DNA of 9,976 nt from JBMOLK01 sp049325575 (GTDB taxonomy: Bacteria > Bacillota > Clostridia > Acetivibrionales > Acetivibrionaceae), in the NCBI GenBank assembly GCA_049325575.1, contig JBMOLK010000185.1, positions 1 to 9,976 on the forward strand, written 5' to 3'. How positions within the stretch are numbered: the first letter of the stretch is position 1; every line of letters starts with the position of its first letter. Positions 5,811 through 9,976 of the stretch are shown here, piece by piece. A model generated the notes under the pieces. The model was not told the DNA's origin. It was given only the letters and a program-made list of their open reading frames with translations, and made no database searches. Made by a program: the position numbers and the translations under genes.

Positions 5811-7178
5811 ATGAAAAAAAAGGTTATGTTGAAAGAGAAGCTGCTGAGGGTATCTATTGTTCTTATCGCACTATTTACAGCCACGATCTTTTTTGTCACG
5901 GATAACAAGGTTAATAATTTAGTGGATAAGAGCATATCAGCAAAAGTGAATAGCATTTCAAACCTGGGGCTGGATATCATCAAAAGCAAATATGATGGCG
6001 ATTGGAATGTGAAGGATGGCAAGCTGTTTATAGGAGAAAACCTGGTAAACAATAATTTTGAAGTTGTAGATGCAATTAAAGTAAAAACTGGTTCACTTGC
6101 AACCATATATCTTGGCGATGAAAGAGTGGCGACAAGCGTACTGGATAAGGATGGGGAAAGAACAGTCGGATACATGGAATCAAATGAGGTGGCTGAAATC
6201 GTTTTAAAAAAAGGTGTTGCTTATGAAGGAACAGAAACTATTCTTGGTGAAAATTATGCCGTTAAATATGTACCTATAAAAGACAATGCAGGCAAAGTGA
6301 TTGGAATGTGGTTTGTCGGTATGCCAAAAAGCCATGCTGGCAGTCAGGGCAGCAATATATTAGCGATGAGGGCTTCAATTGTTGTTTTTTCTATAATATG
6401 TGGTATAATAGGCTGCCTAATATTAATGCTCTATTCAAGAAGATTTCTTAATGATATAGATACACTTAAGGTTTCATTCCTTGAAACTGCTTCAAGCAGC
6501 AATAAAACACAGCGCAAGGTTTTATTGCTGTCGATATTCCTTATAAGTACATTTCTTATGATTTGGGTGACTATACAGGGTTTCACAATTGGAAATGTTG
6601 TTAATAAGCTTGAAGATAATAATATAAAAGATAGGTTGAATACCACTTCGGAATTGGGATATATGCTGATTGATGAGCTATATAAGGGAGATTGGTCAAT
6701 TGAAGATAACAAGCTGTATAAAGGCATAAATTCTTTGAATGATAACCCTATAATAGTAGATAAAATCAGTTCCAATACAGAATATATTTCTACTATTTTT
6801 ATGGGCGATACAATGATTTCTACAAATATTTTAAAGGCTGATGGGACAAGACCTATAGGAACAAAAGCATCTAATATAGTTATAGAGACTGTTTTAAAAC
6901 AGGGCAAGGAATATATAGGAGAAACTACTGTTTTTGGCAAAAGTTGCATCGCAAGATATACACCACTCAAGGATAGCAGCGGTAAAATAATTGGTATGTG
7001 GGGTATAGGAGTTGAGAAAAAATTTTCCATTAATCATATAGCTGGTTTGAGGAAAGCAATAACTCAAATTAGTATATTAGCCATTATAATAGCATTTGCG
7101 ACGTTTTTATTCTTGTCTATAAAGATGGTATCAGATATAAAGAACTATAATGTCAGCCTGCATACAAATGTGAATTAA
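5811..7178 (+). CDS. Membrane protein with two tandem Cache sensor domains and no output domain
   Basis: The 455-residue protein consists of two copies of one unit. Copy 1 has TM1 (about 11-29), an extracellular Cache domain (31-172) and TM2 (187-208). Copy 2 has TM3 (235-256), a Cache domain (258-402) and TM4 (417-437). Matching landmarks are offset by exactly 230 residues: GDW at 63 and 293, GMWFVG at 165 and GMWGIG at 395, plus an LGDERVATSVL region near 101 matching MGDTMISTNIL near 331. This Cache type is common as the ligand-sensing half of clostridial methyl-accepting chemotaxis proteins. Here the chain ends 18 residues after TM4, with no HAMP, methyl-accepting, kinase or cyclase domain. 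A terminator 15 bases beyond the stop argues for an intact gene rather than a recent truncation. It probably binds a small extracellular ligand; how it signals, or whether it pairs with a full receptor, is unknown. Confidence 0.9.
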   Translation: MKKKVMLKEKLLRVSIVLIALFTATIFFVTDNKVNNLVDKSISAKVNSISNLGLDIIKSKYDGDWNVKDGKLFIGENLVNNNFEVVDAIKVKTGSLATIYLGDERVATSVLDKDGERTVGYMESNEVAEIVLKKGVAYEGTETILGENYAVKYVPIKDNAGKVIGMWFVGMPKSHAGSQGSNILAMRASIVVFSIICGIIGCLILMLYSRRFLNDIDTLKVSFLETASSSNKTQRKVLLLSIFLISTFLMIWVTIQGFTIGNVVNKLEDNNIKDRLNTTSELGYMLIDELYKGDWSIEDNKLYKGINSLNDNPIIVDKISSNTEYISTIFMGDTMISTNILKADGTRPIGTKASNIVIETVLKQGKEYIGETTVFGKSCIARYTPLKDSSGKIIGMWGIGVEKKFSINHIAGLRKAITQISILAIIIAFATFLFLSIKMVSDIKNYNVSLHTNVN

Positions 7179-7192
7179 AATTTTATACAACT

Positions 7193-7234
7193 AATACAGC
7201 AGCGGAAGATATTTCTATCGCTGCTGTATTTTTT
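7193..7234 (+). terminator. Strong intrinsic terminator of the Cache gene
   Basis: A perfect 12-bp stem (AATACAGCAGCG at 7193-7204, CGCTGCTGTATT at 7219-7230) with a 14-base loop is followed by a run of T at 7229-7234. It lies 15 bases after the Cache gene stop. The same stem could slow transcription from the convergent minus-strand gene, but the T-rich tract is much poorer on that side. Confidence 0.92.
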
Positions 7235-7248
7235 AGCTAGTATGTTAA

Positions 7249-7932
7249 TTATTTACACTCCTCTTTATTCGGGTGCAGCTTTTTCCACCTTTGAACAAAC
7301 AAGAAGTAAACACCAGGCCCAAAGGAGAATAGCATTATTGCCAAACCACATGTAATTCCAAAGAATGTTCCAAATCCGGCACAACAGTAGCTTTTTGATC
7401 TGACAAAAATATGCGTAGGTATAGCGACCAAAAGTTCAATAACACTGCCCTTAAATAACTGGTGCCATAGCTTTTCAATGAAACTCTTTGGTTCTATCCT
7501 TTTACTAATGCGATAGAATATAATAGACCAGACTATCCAGGTAAATATCAGTACTACAACTCCATAGATCAAGCTGTTTACCCCTTCTAAAAACGCCGCT
7601 CCTTGAACTGCTTCTAAAATAGCAAATAAGAATCCTACTGCCAACAAAGCTGCCATTACTCCCGAAACAATTATCGGTAATAACACTGTTCTTCTGGATG
7701 TAGGTCTTTTAAATGCCACGTTCACAGGAAGTATAAGAAAAATCCATTGGGAAACAACTAATAACCCAATTCCTGCCCAATATGGCCATAATAAAAATAT
7801 CTCCAATATACCCTCAACATTCTCCAAGTCAGAAATTGTTATTTCAAAGAAAGACAGATACAGTACTGGCACTGTAAGCAATACAATAATTAGACCAAAT
7901 AACAATGAAACTATAACAGACCAATATCTCAT
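7249..7932 (-). CDS. Conserved-looking polytopic membrane protein of unknown function
   Basis: I cannot name a function. Starting at the ATG at 7930-7932 the protein has 227 residues and about five transmembrane segments: 5-27, 48-69, 83-105, 119-141 and 185-213. Between the last two lies a cytoplasm-sized stretch with basic residues and a GSVIELLVAIPTH motif (162-174). The most distinctive part is SKSYCCAGFGTFFG at 179-192, with a Cys pair, running into FSFGPGVYFLFVQR (202-215); similar Cys-Cys/FGPG patterns occur in uncharacterised bacterial membrane proteins as far as I recall. A longer frame opens at 8034, adding 34 residues, but GGGGTGATC next to 7932 fits the ribosome-site extension (GGTGATC) and the protein then begins directly with a membrane helix. 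It converges with the Cache gene. An insertion sequence lies about 110 bases upstream. Confidence 0.8.
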   Translation of the reverse strand: MRYWSVIVSLLFGLIIVLLTVPVLYLSFFEITISDLENVEGILEIFLLWPYWAGIGLLVVSQWIFLILPVNVAFKRPTSRRTVLLPIIVSGVMAALLAVGFLFAILEAVQGAAFLEGVNSLIYGVVVLIFTWIVWSIIFYRISKRIEPKSFIEKLWHQLFKGSVIELLVAIPTHIFVRSKSYCCAGFGTFFGITCGLAIMLFSFGPGVYFLFVQRWKKLHPNKEECK

Positions 7933-7936
7933 TTTG

Positions 7937-7944
7937 ATCACCCC
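7937..7944 (-). promoter_or_regulatory. Ribosome binding site supporting the shorter start of the membrane gene
   Basis: On the minus strand GGGGTGAT, followed by C, lies four bases before the ATG at 7932. GGTGATC matches the 3' extended part of the Shine-Dalgarno complement, which allows short spacing. A competing AGGTGG precedes the ATG at 8034, but it lies at the insertion-sequence boundary. Confidence 0.6.
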
Positions 7945-8047
7945 ATAATCAATTTTAAGCCAAATCGTTATATTTTGGTAGATGTCAAAAGTAATGTTTT
8001 TACTTCCAAAAGTCATTTGAGTAATCTTGTCCATTTTTAGCCACCTG

Positions 8048-8110
8048 TCCGGTCAAAATGAGCCACCCTTCCGTTTTTGAGTGAGCCAGCATTCCGGATA
8101 AAGTGAGCCA
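8048..8110 (+). repeat. Three direct repeats at the IS21 left end
   Basis: Units at 8048-8065 (TCCGGTCAAAATGAGCCA), 8070-8088 (TCCGTTTTTGAGTGAGCCA) and 8093-8110 (TCCGGATAAAGTGAGCCA) share TCCG at the start and TGAGCCA at the end. Their starts are 22 and 23 bases apart, about two helical turns, so they lie on one face of the DNA. Multiple terminal repeats of this kind are known transposase binding sites in IS21 elements. Confidence 0.85.
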
Positions 8111-8184
8111 TTACCATATAATCCTTTATAATGTATCCATGCATCAGTTTTATGATGTAAATACATGTAAAGGAGGTCATCATT

Positions 8185-9723
8185 ATGACCGATTATCGTG
8201 AAATCCTAAGGCTAAAAAGCCTTGGGTTCAGTGAAAGGAACATTGCACTTAGTTGCCCATGTTCCAGGAACACCGTATCAAAGGTCCTAAAGAGGGCTGA
8301 GGAGTTGGATATTTCTTGGCCAATGCCTAATGAACAAACAAATGCGGTGTTAGAGGGTATGCTATACCCGAAGAATGGCAAAGGTATAACCAGTAAGAAG
8401 ATGCCAAACCTTGCCTACATCCATAAGGAGCTACTTAAAAACGGAGTTAGCAAAAAACTCTTATGGACAGAATACATGGAGGAATGCCGCCTTAACAGGG
8501 AGGAACCACTCATGTATTCCCAGTTTTGCTACTACATTCAGCAGGATGAGCAGAAACGCCGTGCAACCATGCATATCGGACGTAAACCAGGTGAACAGGT
8601 CGAGGTGGATTGGGCAGGTGACCCTGCACATATTACTGATCCCGATACTGGTGAAATTATTGATGCCTATCTGTTTGTGGGAGTTATGACTTACAGCCAG
8701 TATGCTTATGTTGAGGCTTTTATCAATGAAAAACAGCAGGCATGGATAACTGCCCACGTTCATATGTATGAATATTTCGGCGGTGTAGCCAAAATCCTTG
8801 TACCTGATAACTGCAAGACCGCTGTAGTACATACCGGAGGCTGGTACAATCAACAGGTTAATACCGTTTACCACGAAATGGCGGAACATTATGGCACTGC
8901 TATTATTCCCGCCAGGGTCAGAAGACCAAAAGATAAGCCGAATGCAGAGGGTTCTGTAGGGAATATATCCACATGGATAACCGCTGCATTGCGAAATGAA
9001 CAGTTCTTTTCACTGGCTGAATTAAATCGTGCCATTCGGGAGAAACTAGAAACCTTTAATGCCCGGCTTTTCCAAAAGAAAGAGGGCAGCCGGTTAAGTC
9101 TCTTCCGCAACGAAGAACTACCATTACTGGCACCATTACCTGCTACCCCTTACGAACTGGCGGAATGGAAACAAGCCACCGTTCAGTTCAATTATCACAT
9201 ATCCGTCGACGGAATGCTATACTCACTCCCTTATGAATACATAAAACGTAAGGTTGATGTAAGGATAACAGATAAAACAATAGAAGTTTTCTATAACCAT
9301 AACCGCATAGCCTCCCATCGCCGTCTTTACGGACGTAAGGGACAGTACAGCACCATAGTGGAACATATGCCGGAAGACCACCAGAAGTATCTGGAATGGA
9401 ACGGTGACCGCTTCCGCAAATGGGCTGAGCGGATTGGACGCAATGCGTATCAGGTAGTTGATGCAATACTTACCTCCAAACGTGTGGAACAGCAGAGTTA
9501 TAAAAGCTGTATGGGGCTTTTAAAGCTAGCTGACAAATATTCAGTCGAGCATCTGGAAGTCGCTTGCAAGAAGGCACTTTCCTATACAGCCACTCCCAGT
9601 TACAAGAGTATCAGAAACATACTCACAACCGGGCAGGACAAGTCACAAATCGAACCGGATAATCCTGAAACCACACACAACAATCACGGCATTACAAGAG
9701 GTGCCGGCTATTATGGGAGGTAA
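8185..9723 (+). CDS. istA: IS21-family transposase IstA
   Basis: The 512-residue protein catalyses cleavage and strand transfer for its insertion sequence. Residues 1-45 form an N-terminal helix-turn-helix (REILRLKSLGFSERNIA...SRNTVSKVLKRAEE). The DDE integrase core spans about 135-290: D142 in VEVDWAG, D208 in LVPDNCK, and E255 in DKPNAEGSVG. Residues 330-400 form the usual C-terminal beta-rich region (YHISVDGMLYSLPYEYI) and the end is a basic/helical tail. The length is typical of IstA and the frame is unbroken with all three acidic residues present, so the enzyme is probably active. The ATG has GGAGGT at 8172-8177, seven bases upstream. Two TATAAT-like boxes (8117-8122 and 8127-8132) precede it but lack a clear -35. 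Confidence 0.97.
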   Translation: MTDYREILRLKSLGFSERNIALSCPCSRNTVSKVLKRAEELDISWPMPNEQTNAVLEGMLYPKNGKGITSKKMPNLAYIHKELLKNGVSKKLLWTEYMEECRLNREEPLMYSQFCYYIQQDEQKRRATMHIGRKPGEQVEVDWAGDPAHITDPDTGEIIDAYLFVGVMTYSQYAYVEAFINEKQQAWITAHVHMYEYFGGVAKILVPDNCKTAVVHTGGWYNQQVNTVYHEMAEHYGTAIIPARVRRPKDKPNAEGSVGNISTWITAALRNEQFFSLAELNRAIREKLETFNARLFQKKEGSRLSLFRNEELPLLAPLPATPYELAEWKQATVQFNYHISVDGMLYSLPYEYIKRKVDVRITDKTIEVFYNHNRIASHRRLYGRKGQYSTIVEHMPEDHQKYLEWNGDRFRKWAERIGRNAYQVVDAILTSKRVEQQSYKSCMGLLKLADKYSVEHLEVACKKALSYTATPSYKSIRNILTTGQDKSQIEPDNPETTHNNHGITRGAGYYGR

Positions 9724-9729
9724 ACAACT

Positions 9730-9976
9730 ATGACAAACCAAAGTACGATCGATAAATTAATTGAAATGCGCCTAACTGCCATGTCAGATGCATTCCGTAA
9801 CCAGCTGACCGATGTCAAAATGAAGGAAGTTCCTTTTGAGGATCGTTTCGGTATGCTGGTAGACATTGAGTATAGTAGCCGAAAAAACAACCGTTTAAAG
9901 AGATTAATTAGGAATGCTGAATTCGACCAGCCAGATGCCAGCGTCATGGACATTGATTACACATCTGGACGCAAGT
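9730..9976 (+). CDS. istB: IS21-family helper ATPase IstB (3' part outside window)
   Basis: The frame starts at ATG 9730, with GGGAGGT at the end of istA about eight bases upstream, and stays open to the window edge (82 codons). The start MTNQSTIDKLIEMRLTAMSD, followed by the FEDRFGMLVDIEYSSRKNNRLKRLIRNA type region, is the conserved N-terminal part of IstB proteins, including the helical segment that precedes the AAA+ ATP-binding domain. The Walker motifs lie beyond the window. IstB forms an ATP-driven assembly on target DNA and recruits IstA. About a third of the usual 250 or so residues is present, cut only by the window edge. Confidence 0.95.
   Translation, partial: MTNQSTIDKLIEMRLTAMSDAFRNQLTDVKMKEVPFEDRFGMLVDIEYSSRKNNRLKRLIRNAEFDQPDASVMDIDYTSGRK

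Larger units (their letters stand above)
8046..9976 (+). mobile_element. IS21-family insertion sequence, left end through istB (right end outside window)
   Basis: The element contains the two IS21 hallmarks in order: istA (transposase) then istB (helper ATPase), six bases apart. The left end is placed at about 8046, where TGTCCGG begins, because IS21-type ends usually start with TG and carry internal repeats; three such repeats follow. The exact boundary is uncertain, since an AGCCACC at 8039-8045 just outside resembles the repeat unit. The right end and any target duplication lie beyond the window. The coding part is visibly richer in GC than the preceding spacers, suggesting a recent arrival. 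Confidence 0.85.

Noticed and set aside
5687..5905. Plus-strand frame with a hydrophobic start upstream of and overlapping the Cache gene
   Set aside because: It starts at TTG without a ribosome site and overlaps the well-supported Cache gene by about 95 bases in another frame. The hydrophobic stretch is explained by T-rich DNA.
6431..7030. Long minus-strand frame opposite the second Cache domain
   Set aside because: It mirrors the duplicated coding region, lacks a start signal, and the sense strand has domains, ribosome site and terminator.
8461..9466. Several minus-strand frames inside istA
   Set aside because: They are shadows of an intact transposase with all three catalytic residues.
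1..9976. CRISPR array, tRNA, rRNA or known riboswitch
   Set aside because: I saw no regularly spaced repeats with unique spacers, no cloverleaf ending in CCA, and no recognisable rRNA or riboswitch core on either strand. Reading by eye could miss a divergent riboswitch.

Overview
The window looks like part of a chromosome from a low-GC, cellulosome-forming member of the Clostridia. The main evidence is a secreted GH5 glycoside hydrolase that ends in a type I dockerin with two calcium-binding repeats. Strong GGAGG ribosome sites, AT-rich spacers, clostridial-type Cache sensor modules and an IS21-family element fit this. No species can be named: the Ser-Thr pairs in the dockerin recognise-type positions resemble the Clostridium thermocellum pattern, but mesophilic relatives share it.

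Layout. Bases 1-1471 (minus) hold a secreted parallel beta-helix protein, probably a polysaccharide-active enzyme. It runs off the left edge inside a Pro/Thr-rich linker. Bases 1609-3370 (minus) hold a tight three-gene operon: a TetR-family repressor, a six-helix membrane protein and a GNAT acetyltransferase. Both junctions are ATGA overlaps, and a palindromic operator sits between near-consensus -35 and -10 boxes. A long imperfect hairpin (3467-3530) separates it from the dockerin-bearing GH5 gene (3578-5011, minus), which is preceded by a possible 28-codon leader ORF. An AT-rich divergent spacer (5095-5810) contains an exact 18-bp tandem duplication and a palindrome. Next is a plus-strand gene (5811-7178) for a membrane protein made of two tandem TM-Cache-TM units with no output domain. 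A strong terminator (7193-7234) follows. A convergent minus-strand gene (7249-7932) encodes an unrecognised five-helix membrane protein. The right end is an IS21-family insertion sequence: a left end with three direct repeats, a complete istA, and the start of istB cut by the window edge.

How the parts relate. The beta-helix protein and the GH5 enzyme are plausibly both parts of extracellular plant-polysaccharide degradation; the GH5 enzyme docks to a scaffoldin, and the beta-helix protein may do so through a dockerin beyond the window. The TetR operon lies between them but looks independently controlled and is more likely concerned with a small-molecule response. The tandem-Cache protein is a likely extracellular ligand sensor whose signalling partner is not visible. 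The most unusual items are this output-less double receptor, the TetR/membrane/GNAT cassette of unknown substrate, and the leader ORF whose stop overlaps the cellulase start. No clearly new defence or mobile system was seen.
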